Source: Ancistrus triradiatus
Taxonomy: Eukaryota; Chordata; Actinopteri; Siluriformes; Loricariidae
Assembly: GCA_025084515.1 (NCBI GenBank)
Contig: JAJAGP010000214.1
Location: 407,001 to 471,000 of the forward strand
DNA length: 64,000 nt
Direction: 5' to 3'
The notes below the pieces were generated by a model. That model saw nothing but the letters and a program-made list of their open reading frames with translations. It was not told the DNA's origin and ran no database searches. Shown one piece after another: positions 33,771 through 44,355 of the stretch (positions within the stretch are counted from its first letter, which is position 1; each line of letters begins with the position of its first letter). A program made the position numbers and the translations under genes.

Positions 33771-34153
33771 TCACACTACCATCATCACAACACTGAGGTT
33801 ATTGATGAGGGGGTCAGAGCGGACCATCAATTGTTTTGATAGGATGGGATGCGTGGACACATCCGAGAGAGTTTTGACTGGTCACTGAAATATGGAGGTT
33901 ATGACAGGAAGACGTGTGAACAGACACCAGCATCCCGATGGTCACCTGTGTTTTACTCTCATATATTTCATACTGAGAAAAAGATGAATGAATAAATGTA
34001 ACACTGCCTACTTCGATATTTGATGCAACAAAGCACAATCTAATAGCTTAGTTAGGGTGTAATAATTAGGACTAAATTAATCACAAAGGTCAAAGCACAG
34101 TCTAACTATAAATAAGCATGTCTTACAAACTGTAGGTTTCCAAATAGAGGCTA
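33771..34153. other. unique sequence
   Basis: Nothing recognised. Confidence 0.5.
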
Positions 34154-34860
34154 AGAGAACCCAATTACACAAATGAGGTGACAATATTATGCTTCGATCA
34201 TTTATTTATTAAAGAAAAATGATTTAATATTTCATATTGTCTGGGATGTTGGTGCTGACATGAGCTGCTCACTTCAGGCCCTTGACTTGGTATTCCAAAA
34301 GATTAATTTAATTTATCTGTAATATAACTGTTAATTTAATTTAACTGTTCATTGGTAGAACGGCTTGTGCGCTTAATGTTGTCTTGCTGCATAACCCAAG
34401 TTCTCACAGTTCACGGACAGATATCCTGATATTCCCTTTATTATTTATTATTTAGCAATTTTCTTTTTGGACAGCAGTGGCTTTGTCCTTGCTACCCTGC
34501 CATGCACACCACTGTTGTTCAGTGTTCTCTTGATGGTGGACTCATGAAGATTAACATTAGCCAATGTGAGAGGTTGCTTTAGAAGTTATCCTGGGTTCAT
34601 TTGTTACCTAGCAGAATATTAGACACTATGCTCTAAGAAACACCTTCCAATTTCACCTTACATTTACATTTCTGTCATTTAGCAGATGCCCTTATCCCAG
34701 AGCGACTTGATACAGTCTTACAATCCAAGCAATTGTGGGTCTTTGCTCAAGGAGACCTAGACCTTCTGGTCCCAGCCCAGTATCTACTGTGAAAATGTGA
34801 TGATGTTTAGGCTTTATTCATGCAGAAATATAGAAAATCCAATATAGAAAGTTCAAACAG
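34154..34860 (-). mobile_element. Tc1 family T1, heavily degraded copy 4 with nested SINE
   Basis: Left inverted-repeat text (agagaacccaattacacaaa, cgatcatttatttatta), then transposase pieces on the minus strand (ctgggatgttggtgctgaca; ttggtagaacggcttgtg; ccctgccatgcacaccact; ggtggactcatgaagatta), then a SINE at 34659-34785, then right inverted-repeat text (gtgaaaatgtgatgatgttt, atgcagaaatatagaaaa). Several large deletions. The oldest-looking T1 copy. Confidence 0.85.
34659..34785 (-). repeat. tRNA-derived SINE nested in T1 copy 4
   Basis: catttacatttctgtcattt, cagatgcccttatcccagag, acaatccaagcaattgtggg, then a deletion and accttctggtcccagccca. Shortened to about 127 bp. It separates inner T1 sequence from the right T1 inverted repeat. 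Confidence 0.85.
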
Positions 34861-36435
34861 TACTCTACAGTAGGTGCTAAAGGTTAGGAGAATGGAATCC
34901 ATTCCATTTCCACTATATTTCAGTGTTAATATAAAATAAAATTTGACAAACGGTCACGTGGCTTTATTAAGAATTGCTATTTTTTAAATAATCTGTAAGA
35001 CAACAGACCAAGACCACCAACAAGACAACAGTTTATTACTAACTACAGATATATATATATGAGTTTCAACATGACCTGCACAGACATACTGCAGAATGAG
35101 CTCCTTTCATAACAGAAGCTGAAGCTCAGTATCAGACATTCGTGGGAACATCTGTTTCTTGAATGGATTAGTGATTCTTCTAATCAACTGCTGGGGACCT
35201 GCACAGACGTATCTAGTTTCCATAAAATGGAAAAGCTGGCACTGTTTTAATGGAGATGTCAGTAACAATGCGATGCTGTAGTTCGTTGCTACTTTTGTGG
35301 GATAAACTAAGACTATTTACAAGCGACACAATGTCCATGGCCGACAAATCCTATGACTGTTGGTCATAACTGAACCCAATTTGGACAAGCTTGAGTTTTT
35401 AGAAAATACCATGGCAAGAATAGCATAAATGGGAAAGAATATTGAAAGTTACTTTTTTTTTGAAGTTCCAACATTTGTCAGCTGTGATAGTCATCAAGGA
35501 CACTTCGGGAAACAAAAACCTTTACCTGAATTTACTACGATATATAAAGATTGCTAATATATGATTGATTAATTCAGGCAGGACTGATTGACTGACTACA
35601 GCTGTCTTCATTAACCAGAATGTGGAACCAGGACCTCCAGAGCGACACCACTGGATCCTTAAGCAAAACCTTGTGTTAAGTGTGTTTGGAATGGGTTCTG
35701 CCTAACGTGCAGTTTGCTTTGGGGGAAAAAAGCTTCCAAATGAATAAAAATGCTAAATTGATGTAATGTCTCTGAGGATCTCATGGCTGGTCAATGTTTT
35801 CATAAAGAGCTTTGTCTTGATGTTAAAATGTATTAAAATAGGCATATGTATACAATATCTTGCCTGACATATAATATCAAATACAGTCATCACAGCAAGA
35901 GGTGGATAATTAAATCCCTGAGATTAGTTTGAGTGCAGTTCGAACACGTATCAGTCCTGATTGCACACAATTTCAGGAAGCCATCTTTCCCACACATCCC
36001 TCCGCAAATATGTTTTTGATTTTTTGGCCTGCTTAAAATATGTGTCTTTGCAAAGCCAAATCTGGGAAAATAGAAAACAAACCATAAGTATCACTTTAAA
36101 ACTGATTCAAACTAGGAAAACTGGTGAAGAAGCATCCTTAGAGTCAATGGCTTCCTTGAGGTTATTAATGTGTGTGGTGCGTGTTGTTTATGTAACATTG
36201 TGGAGGCAAAAGATCTGGGGTTTTTCCGCTGCTATTTTGTTCATCTGACTTTTTATGTTTTGCTGCTCACATTACTATTGTAGCCACTGGACAGCACTCT
36301 GAAGCACTTGCCTAAATACTGCATTCACAGAATATGTTTAAAGAGGATCATTGTTTCAGTGGATTTCACTTGCAATAATTTTAAAGGCTAGAGCAGGTGT
36401 GTCTGTTAACAGTCTCTCTATACCAGTATAACCAC

Positions 36436-36437
<2 letters not shown>
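34861..36437. other. 1.6 kb unique sequence
   Basis: No gene or transposon recognised; (AT)n of 12 bases at 35048-35059. The 95-codon open frame at 35961-36248 has no recognisable domain. Confidence 0.5.
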
Positions 36438-36483
<46 letters not shown>

Positions 36484-36611
36484 TTAATAATAATAATAAA
36501 ATAATAATAACATAACATAATAATAATAATAATATTATAATCAAATAATATTATGATAATTATTACTATGTTATTATTATTATTTTTATTATTATTATTA
36601 TTATATTATTA

Positions 36612-36642
<31 letters not shown>

Positions 36643-36684
36643 CATTATTAATATTATTATTAGTAGTAGCAGTAGTATTATTAA

Positions 36685-36716
<32 letters not shown>

Positions 36717-36742
36717 TATTATTATCATTATTATTGTTATTA

Positions 36743-36812
<70 letters not shown>

Positions 36813-36830
36813 GTTATTATGACTATTACC
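36438..36830. repeat. AAT/ATT compound microsatellite forming an inverted repeat
   Basis: About 110 bases of (AAT)n on the plus strand followed, after a short mixed stretch, by about 270 bases of (ATT)n. The two blocks are complementary, so a single strand can fold into a long A-T hairpin. Confidence 0.95.
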
Positions 36831-37199
36831 ATCATTACATTATAATTATGATGATGGTGTTGTTACTGTAGTTATTATTTTTTTCAGCAGCCAAACAGCT
36901 TAACTTCACAAACTATTAAAAATTGTAAAGCAAGAAAAGTGCTGCACATCCTTTAAAGCCCTATCCAGACTTGATTAAATTTACACAGGGTCCTGGGGCA
37001 AATTTCTCTTTTAAGTGCTGCTTTGATTTTATTCCCACCCAGATCGGCCATGTCAGTATTATTCCTCCTCACTGAGCAAACTACACTCAACTCAGTGGTG
37101 CTTGAATTTAGCTCTATAGCTTTATGATTTTGGCCCCATCTGGATGTATATCTGCCATTGTACATGCAGATGTTTCCTCGCTTTTTGGAAAATCTAGTT
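36831..37199. other. unique sequence
   Basis: Nothing recognised. Confidence 0.5.
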
Positions 37200-37370
37200 T
37201 TGGTGGTGGTTTAGGGACTGGACTATGACGCACAATGTCAAGGGTTCAAATACGACCTCTGCCAGGCTGCCACTGTTGGTTCCTTGAGCAAGGACCTTAA
37301 CCCAAAATTGTTTGGATTGTGAGACTGTATCACTTGTAAGTCCTTCTTGATAAGGGCATCTGTGGAATTT
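37200..37370 (+). repeat. tRNA-derived SINE, diverged copy
   Basis: ggtggtttagggactggact, gtcaagggttcaaatacgac, gccaggctgccactgttgg, gataagggcatctg; no tail. An older neighbour of the fresh copy 73 bp downstream. Confidence 0.85.
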
Positions 37371-37442
37371 AAAATAGTCTGCTGCTCATCATATGACTTC
37401 TAAACCAAATGCATTTAAGGAGTCATCACACGAAAACAACTG

Positions 37443-37668
37443 TGGACTGTGGTAGCCTAGTGGTTAAGGTACTGGACTATGGACCAAAAGGTCCAGGGTT
37501 CAAACCCCACCTCTGCCAAGCTGCCATGGTTGGGTCCTTGTGCAAGACCCTTAACCCACAATTGCTTGGACTGTAAGACTGTATACAATTGTAAGTCGCT
37601 CTGGATAAGGGCGTCTGCTAAATGCTGTAAATGTAAATGTAAATGTAAATGTAAATTAATGTAAATAA
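37443..37668 (+). repeat. tRNA-derived SINE, best-preserved copy
   Basis: Head gtggtagcctagtggttaag with an A box fitting TRGYNNARNGG, B box gggttcaaacccc, core, cgctctggataagggcgtct, and a tail of four to five aaatgt units. Only two or three obvious changes against the other copies (ccatggttggg for ccactgttggg). Suitable reference copy for this family. Confidence 0.96.
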
Positions 37669-39009
37669 GAAGAGGAGAAATAAATTGTGGCCGGCTGATT
37701 ACAGGGATGATCTTAATTGTAGCTGCAGGTATGAAGCAATACTTTATATTTAAATACGCACAACATTTCCTTATATGCATTCAGTTTTGACTTAATGACC
37801 AGTTGTATCGATCAGTTAGAGGTGACACAAAGATCTGAGTTCGTAGAGAATACAACTCACTACAAAATCATTTGACCGGTGTGAATTTTTTTGCCATACA
37901 AATTCAAATCACAGATGTTCTCTGAATGAAAAAATCCAATCTGAATAGGGCAAATCGTTCCCTTTTCTCTAGACTTAGTAGGCTGAGCAAATTTACATTA
38001 CACATGTAAATTTAGAATCAGTCAATCAATATGACCAGAATAAAACTGAATACCTCAAATCCATCTTCTTATTTTGGTGCGCCTTGTTTTTCTTTAACCA
38101 ATACCAATCCTTTCTTTTCTTTATTCCAAGTAAGCCTAATCCTGCTGCTCCAAATGGGAATCGTTCAAAACGCCAGTACATCACTAGGCTTCACTGCTCT
38201 TCAGTGTCTAGCTTTAGTGCCATTAGGAGAATGGCACTATCATCTGACAAATAAATGCACAGACAGCATTAAATATATTTTGAGATTATTACTGTACTGC
38301 CGATCTGAGCTTCACCTCGTCCAGTCACCAGACCCAGTGCGCCATGTCAGACTCCTCCGGGTTGGCGCTTCTGCTTCTAATTTATTTGATTGACTGTTAG
38401 CTTGTTTTCTTGTTTGCAGGCTTCTAAATCTGTTTGACACGCTGTAGAACGCTGACGTTAATAATGGATTAGAGTGTTTAGATTCATCAACGGGCAGAGT
38501 CTCATTACAAACATCTTGCAGATATTATTTTAGTTCAGAACAGTTTCCAAAGTGCTACGAGAATCTGTGATGAAAGGTTTCTGATAAATGGGAACATCTG
38601 CATTGATATTTATAATGTGTGTTATTGCTGCTAATTTAATCACATTTTGCACAAATTGTTGTGGACAGTTGGAGGTACACAGATGTTGCTCAGTTCATGG
38701 CATGTGCTATACAGATGGAAGCCTTTGTTTAATTTTTCTAAGACGTTCCTGACCTCACTCTCTAATGATTATGATTGGTTATGAATCGAATAAATAAAGC
38801 AGATGTGAGTGTAAATGATGAGAGACTGAGTCAGTGTATACTAGTAACATGTTGCAATTTTCATTCTATGATTTCTGAGTGCTCTTTAGTCGGGGCTTAT
38901 CAAGTAACTTTCCATTTCACTTGTGTTTATTGGTTAAGACGCTAAAAGCAAAGAAATTGTAGTTCATTAAGTTGGAATTTTCAATGAATTGCAATGTACA
39001 AACCTGTTT
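37669..39009. other. 1.3 kb unique sequence
   Basis: No gene or repeat recognised. The 120-codon open frame at 38031-38393 has no recognisable domain or coding signature. Confidence 0.5.
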
Positions 39010-39199
39010 TTAAACACCTTTAGACATACTTAAACTTGTATGAGTTGAGATGCATGATTCATGAGTCACGATTCACGATTCAGTACACAATGATCCAGTG
39101 ATTCAGATTCACAATAGCCCTTGCTCAGTGAAGATCTCAATGTTTATCGTGTTTTCTTTATTTTTTTACATCTACTGTACTGTATTCTTAGTGCAGATA
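39010..39199 (+). repeat. interspersed repeat R1, copy b, left part
   Basis: acttgtatgagttgagatgc, gatccagtgattcagattca, cttgctcagtgaagat and ttttacatctactgtactg parallel 2892-3040 of copy a. Interrupted at 39200 by a Tc1 MITE; resumes at 39805. Confidence 0.75.
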
Positions 39200-39804
39200 C
39201 AGTGGTGTGAAAAAGTGGTTGCCCCCTTCCTGATTTCCTACTTTTTCTGCATGTATGTCAAACGTAAGTGTTTCAGAACATCAAACCAATTTAAATATTA
39301 GTCAAAGACAACACAAGTAAACACAAAATGAAGGTGTTTATTATTAAGGGAGAAAAAAATCCAAACCTACACGGCCCTGTGTGAAAAAGTGATTGCCCCC
39401 ATAGTTAAGTTAAAACATAACTTAACTATTGTTTATCACACCTGAGTTCACTGTCTCTAGCCACACCCAGGACCCATGATTACCTGACAAAGTGAAGTAC
39501 AGTGAAGGTCCTTAAAAGCTACACATCATGCCGAGATCCAAAGAAATTCAGGAACACATGAGAAAGAAAGTCATTGAGATCTGTCAGTCTGGGAAAAGTT
39601 ACAAAGCCATTTCTAAAACTTTGGGACTCCACACTTTTTTCTCCCTTAATAAGAAACATCTTCATTTAAAACTTTATTTTGTGTGTACTTGTGTTGTCTT
39701 TGACTAATATTAAAATTGGTTTGAAGTTCCAAAACACTTCAGTGTGACAAACATGACAAAAAACAGGATATCAGAAAGAGGGCAAACACTTTTTCACACC
39801 TCTG
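39200..39804 (+). mobile_element. Tc1-type MITE (family T4)
   Basis: 605 bp with inverted ends cagtggtgtgaaaaagtggt and (reverse of right end) cagaggtgtgaaaaagtgtt, flanked by TA at 39198-39199 and 39805-39806. Long subterminal repeats follow (gtcaaagacaacacaagtaa at the left against its reverse at 39688-39707). The insertion site is provable because two other R1 copies show the same site empty. Confidence 0.95.
39528..39632 (+). pseudogene. transposase N-terminus in the T4 MITE
   Basis: ATG at 39528 opens 'MPRSKEIQEHMRKKVIEICQ', continuing through 'SGKSYKAISKTLGLH', the first helix-turn-helix of a Tc1-type transposase, then stops where an internal deletion joins directly to the right inverted repeat (near 39632). 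The start context is preserved but only about 35 residues remain, so no catalytic core. Confidence 0.9.
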
Positions 39805-40295
39805 TAAGTCTCCATAGGCCCTAAAAAGGTTAGTTTATATGAGCCAACCGAAAGCAAAACAGGAACTGAATGCTCCAGAAAACAGGACAGGCTGCAGGTA
39901 GCTTAGCAGCTTTGCTAGTGCCCCGAGTTCACCAATAGAGTAAGTGTTTTGCTTTCACTCCTCTACTCAGTAAATTACATGAGATTTTTCAGCACTTTAC
40001 TATAAAATTACTTTGTGTTCATTTTTTTTATCTCCGCTATGATACAGTTGAGACCGCTCTACCAAACACTCGTTAAACTCATCAGTTCATGATACGTTGA
40101 AATTATGATGGATTTGCTGAACGTATCTCCATCATAATTGAAGCTCCAGTACAATACAACTCCATTTATGCATATAATGGCTTATTGTGGATTTTCTGGG
40201 GGTCTGGAACAGATTCATTCCATTTACATTATTCCTTACGAGAAAACTTTGCTCGGTTCTCGACAAGCCTTCTGGAACGACTTACCGACGACGGC
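39805..40295 (+). repeat. interspersed repeat R1, copy b, right part
   Basis: agtctccataggccctaaaa, caccaatagagtaagtg, cagcactttactataaaat, gtacaatacaactccattta and attttctgggggtctggaac, then ctcgacaagccttctggaac and gacttacc, matching the outer part of copy c reversed. Confidence 0.78.
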
Positions 40296-41872
40296 CTTAT
40301 TTAGTCCAGTACACAGTGTTACTGTAAGTTCTCATGTCTTCAAGTTTTGGTGGCACAGCACGCTCAGCCAACTCAGGGAGGGGAAGTGCCATTTATGCTG
40401 TCTAATGTGAGTAGCAATGCTTTAAACAGTACGTAGAACTTAGTGAATAGTGAATAGGGGACCGATTCAGATACATAAATGGATACCGATGTGTAGTTAT
40501 ATTCAGTGTCTGCTTATGTATCCTAAAACTATAGATTCGGAAAACAAATATTCATCCTGTTGATGGATGAAGGCTGCTTTTGAGTCTTTACAAATTGGGT
40601 TTTAATTTCCTATTACGTCTAATCCCTTGTTCCAACGGGAATCGTTCAATATGCCAGTGAATCGTTTAGCTTTTATTTATCCCCGTGTGACTTGGCAATA
40701 GAGAGATGTTCACATTTTAAACAGTGTAAAATGAGTGTCTGCTCTCTCTCTGTCAATCTCCATCACTCTGTGCTCCTCACTCACTTCTGTCTTCTTTTCC
40801 CAGTACACATCATTAAACCATGAGTGAAAGAAAATACTTTTTTTTTGTCTGCTGGAGTGTGCAGACAGGGACAGAGGCAGATAGACACTACACATAGATG
40901 CGAACAAAGAATAAATATGTGAAAAGTCCCTCTATCTACAACAGCAGTTGTAAATCGAGATGATATGGAGGTTGAAACCAGCAAGAGAATATGGGAGAGA
41001 GACTACACTACCATCTTCTGGATATAAGAGGTATAACAGTCTACAGAGCCCTACGTCATAGAAACACACTGAATCTTGATGAGACTTAGTGATGTCATAC
41101 TCTGCACAGCTTAATATTTTTATACTTGTTCTGTCCAGATCGTCATCTCACACACAGGTTTCATTTTAACTAATGCTGCACGCTGTAGCTTTAAAAAAGA
41201 ACCATTCATTGAACTCAAACTGAACTCAAAACAAATGTGTATTCAAGAAAGACTACCTACATAAAATACAGGAAACGATTTAAATAAAGACAAATACAGA
41301 CAGAAAAACACTGTGGGATGAATAAATAAATCAATCGTCAAAACCTTATGATAATAAATCGTCAAGGACCTTATGTACAGGGTGGAAGGTATTTTTAACA
41401 AAGTCAATACTGCCATCTTGTGGATGAGAATTAAAATGACTGCTAGAGAGAGGAATACGTCAGGCATATTTAGTTATGGTTGTTGTACCCCTACCCGCAA
41501 TGGGATCATTAAAAGTATCGCGAGAAACTTTTAGTTGTACAGTGAGCAGACCTTATTGTTTTCTGAAGTTAATAATGTAACACCGTTGGTGTTGACTGTT
41601 ATAACACATGTAAACACCTTAGATTTAATATATTTTCAGTTTTACAAAAGGTAAAGACTTTTGATATGGTGATTTATATAGGTACACAGACAGTCCGACT
41701 CTGGGGACATGCAGTTGACTCCGACTGGACTTTTTTTTTTAAATAATTTTCAGAAACTTTCCTTACAGCTGTAAAGCATCTGGTAAAGATGGGTACAAAA
41801 CAGACATTTTGGTGAATTAATCTAACCCCATACTGAAAAAATGAGAAATTCAAAATTTACCTGAAGTGAACG
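40296..41872. other. 1.6 kb unique sequence with two CTCF-like words
   Basis: No gene. Two minus-strand words of the CTCF core type at 41009-41022 and 41409-41423. Otherwise AT-rich. Confidence 0.45.
41409..41423 (-). promoter_or_regulatory. CTCF-like core motif
   Basis: Minus-strand CCACAAGATGGCAGT, one mismatch (A for C/T at position 5) to the CTCF core CCASYAGRKGGCRSY. A weaker relative, CCAGAAGATGGTAG, lies on the same strand at 41009-41022. The same word occurs in some fish repeats, so it could be repeat-borne. Confidence 0.35.
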
Positions 41873-42107
41873 TAGTCAGAGAAAAAAAATCCCTCATCAA
41901 GAAAGAATAATTTTTAACAAAATCACTTCGTAGACTCTCTTTGTCAAGAAAACAGCTCTCCTATAACAGTTTACAAGTGTGGAGGATGGAGAGCAGGGAA
42001 ACTGAGATCATTCATCTTTACAGAACCTCTCCAGACTGTCCACGGTCCTGGGTCTTCTCTAGTGCAATCGCCTCCTCGGCTTACTCCACAGGCCCAGCCC
42101 TTCGGCT
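41873..42107 (-). mobile_element. Tc1-type relic (family T2), copy 2, C-terminal fragment
   Basis: Parallels 24587-24660 and 25548-25690: tagtcagagaaaaaaaatcc, cctcatcaagaaagaat, cagctctcctataaca, ctttacagaacctctccaga, ggtcctgggtcttctct. Ends abruptly at 42107, where sequence of family T3 starts. Confidence 0.72.
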
Positions 42108-42434
42108 AACAAACTGCCTTCAAATTTTGACTCTTCACTCCAGAGCATCTGCTCCCATTTTTCTGGACCCCATTTCCAACATACGTATGGCTTTGTGGCC
42201 ACAATTCTTCCATTAAGATCACTTCTGGCCAGACTTCTTCAAACAGTAGATGGGTGTACCTGGCTTTCCTAAGCTGGAAATCTTCCATTTTCAAACGAAA
42301 GTAAACGTTGTGTGTCTTAGATCTGATGCACTAAGTTGCCCGTTTCTTGAAAAGAGCTTGAACAGCACATCTTGAAACCCCAGTCTGCTTTGAAATCTTT
42401 GCCTGGGAGAGACCTTGCCGATGCAGTGTAACGA
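42108..42434 (-). pseudogene. Tc1-type transposase of family T3, central part
   Basis: On the minus strand, after the T1 insertion, the text reads 'HRQGLSQAKISKQTGVSR' and 'CAVQALFKKR' (a clear helix-turn-helix), then pieces up to 'WLCGHKAIRMLEMGSRKMGA' and 'WSEESKFEGSLL' style text over the first catalytic residue region (here 'CSGVKSQNLK' in the readable frame). A gap has removed the linker near 42305-42340. It ends at 42108 at the junction with T2. Its first 11-12 codons are on the far side of the T1 insertion, at 43977-44012. Confidence 0.72.
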
Positions 42435-42642
42435 CAGTGGTGCTTAAAAGTTTGTGAACTCTTCAGTTCTATATTTCTGCATAAAAATGACCTAAAACCT
42501 CAACAGATTTTCACACAAGTCCTAAAAGTAGATCAAAAGAACCCAGTTAGACAAATGAGACAAAAATATTATGCCTGGTCATTTACTTATTAAGGGAAAT
42601 GATCAAAGTCTGCTCTTCACAACACGTTTGTGGAAGTGTATC

Positions 42643-43790
42643 ATGGCACGAAAAAAGGAGATTTCTGAGGACCTCAGAAAAAGAGTTGTTGATGCTCATC
42701 AGGCTGGAAAAGGTTATAAAACCATCTCTAAAGAGTTTGGACTCCACCAATCCACAGTCAGACAGATTGTGTACAAATGGAGGAAATTCAAGACCATTGT
42801 TAGCCTCCCCAGAAGTGGTCGACCAACAAAGATCATTCCAAGAGCAAGGCATGTAATAGTTGGTGAGGTCAGAAAGGACCCCAGGGTAACTTCTAAGCAA
42901 CTGAAGGCCTCTCTCACATTGGCTAATGTTAATGTTCATGAGTCCACCATCAGAAGAACACTGAAGAACAATGGTGTGCATGGCAGGGCTGCAAGGAGAA
43001 AGCCATTGCTCTCCAAAAAGAACATTGCTGCTCGTCTGCAGTTTGCTAAAGATCACGTGGACGAGCCAGAAGGCTATTGGAAGAATGTTTTGTGGACGAA
43101 TGAGACCAAAATAGAACTTTTTGGTTAAAAGAAAACCATTATGTTTGGAGAAAGGGAAACACTGCATTCCAGCATAAGAACCTTATCCCATCTGTGAAAC
43201 ATGGTGGTGGTAGTATCATGGTTAGAACTTTTTGGTTAAAAGAAAACCATTATGTTTGGAGAAAGGGAAACACTGCATTCCAGCATAAGAACCTTATCCC
43301 ATCTGTGAAACATGGTGGTGGTAGTATCATGGTTTGGGCCTGTTTTGCTGCATCTGGGCCAGGACGGCTTGCCATCATTGATGGAACTATGAATTCTGAA
43401 CGATATCAGAGAATTCTAAAGGAAAATGTCAGAACATCTGTCCATGAACTGAATCTCAAGAGAAGGTGGGTCATGCAGCAAGACAACGACCCTAAGCACA
43501 CAAGCCGTTCTACCAAAGAATGGTTACAGAAGAATAAAGTTCATGCTTTGGAATGGCCAAGTCGAAGTCCTGACCTTAATCCAATGTAAATGATGTGGAA
43601 GGACCTGAAGCGAGCAGCTAATGTGAGGAAACCCACCAACATCCCAGAGCTGAAGCTGTTCTGTACGGAGGAATGGGCTAAAATTCCTTCAAGCCGGTGT
43701 GCAGGACTGATCAACAGTTACAGGAAACGTTTAGTTGCAGTTATTACACCAGATACTGAAAGCAAAGGTTCACATACTTTTGCCACTCAC
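42643..43790 (+). pseudogene. Tc1 transposase (T1 copy 5), near full length, inactivated
   Basis: ATG at 42643 ('MARKKEISEDLRKRVVDAHQ'). Domains in order: HTH1 ('KTISKEFGLHQSTVRQIV', residues about 26-43), AT-hook-like 'SGRPTKIIPRAR', HTH2 ('HESTIRRTLKNNGVHGRAAR'), then the catalytic core. Defects: the first catalytic Asp is Asn (VLWTNETKIELFG, other copies DETK); a one-base loss at 43126-43128 shifts the frame; a 111-bp in-frame duplication (37 codons) repeats 43112-43222; the second acidic block 'QQDNDPKHT' is intact; the final catalytic Glu in 'SPDLNPME' is a TAA stop at 43587-43589; and the end lost 'AAQGGH'. Two of three catalytic residues are gone. Without duplication the length fits the family (about 340). 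Confidence 0.95.
43112..43333 (+). repeat. perfect 111-bp tandem duplication inside transposase
   Basis: 43112-43222 and 43223-43333 are identical base for base. It starts tagaactttttggttaaaag and ends gtagtatcatggt. The length is a multiple of three. Confidence 0.97.
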
Positions 43791-43976
43791 TAATATGTGG
43801 TATTGGATTTTCCTCAATAAATAAATGACCAAGTATAATATTTGTGTCTCATTTGTTTAACTGGATTCTCTTTGTCTACTTTTAGGACTTGTGTGAAAAT
43901 CTGATGATGTTTTAGGTCATATTTATGCAGAAATATAGAAAATTCTAAAGGGTTCACAAACTTTCAAGCACCACTG

Positions 43977-44355
43977 CACCTTGTGGCTTGTTCCTGTGCT
44001 CAGTTCTGCCATGGTGTATGACCTGTGATATGAAACTGTCTTTCACAGCCTCACATTTGTAGCAGTTTGGCTGCTCCTCGCCCAGTTTTAAGCCTCCTAC
44101 ACAGCTGTTTCTATTTCTGTTAATGACTGTTTAAAGCTACATATGGAAATGTATCACCTGTTTGGCATAATTGCTTAATCATACACCTGATTATAATCCT
44201 ACAAAATCCCTGACTTAGTGCGACTGTACCTAGAAGAACCGATGCTGGTTTGAAGGCAAGGGGCTTTGCATTACGTTAATTGACCAAAATAAACTTAACA
44301 CCTCTCTTTTTGAAAGCATAGCAGTATTTTTTCCACACCTGCCTTAAACTTTTGG
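43977..44355 (-). mobile_element. Tc1-type relic (family T3), 5' part, outside the T1 insertion
   Basis: The minus-strand start codon is at 44010-44012: 'MAELSTGTSHK', after which T1 copy 5 interrupts at codon 12. Upstream (to the right) follows the 5' region with tcctcgcccagttttaagcc, ctgtttggcataattgctta, ctagaagaaccgatgctggt, and an end near 44355 (cacacctgccttaaactttt, ggcacaagtg). Most of the inverted end is decayed. Confidence 0.72.

Larger units (their letters stand above)
42435..43976 (+). mobile_element. Tc1 family T1, copy 5
   Basis: 1542 bp, starting cagtggtgcttaaaagtttg and ending in the reverse complement of cagtggtgcttgaaagtttg. The flanking TA duplication has decayed to GA on the left and CA on the right. 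It carries the best-preserved transposase of this window, apart from an exact 111-bp tandem duplication at 43112-43333. Confidence 0.95.

Noticed and set aside
37443..37520. tRNA-like A and B boxes that could be called a tRNA gene
   Set aside because: The sequence does not give a complete tRNA cloverleaf and the same head recurs in a dozen copies with a SINE body and tail.
38031..38393. 120-codon open frame as a possible host exon
   Set aside because: No recognisable domain, no convincing splice sites at its edges and no codon-usage signal that I can see.
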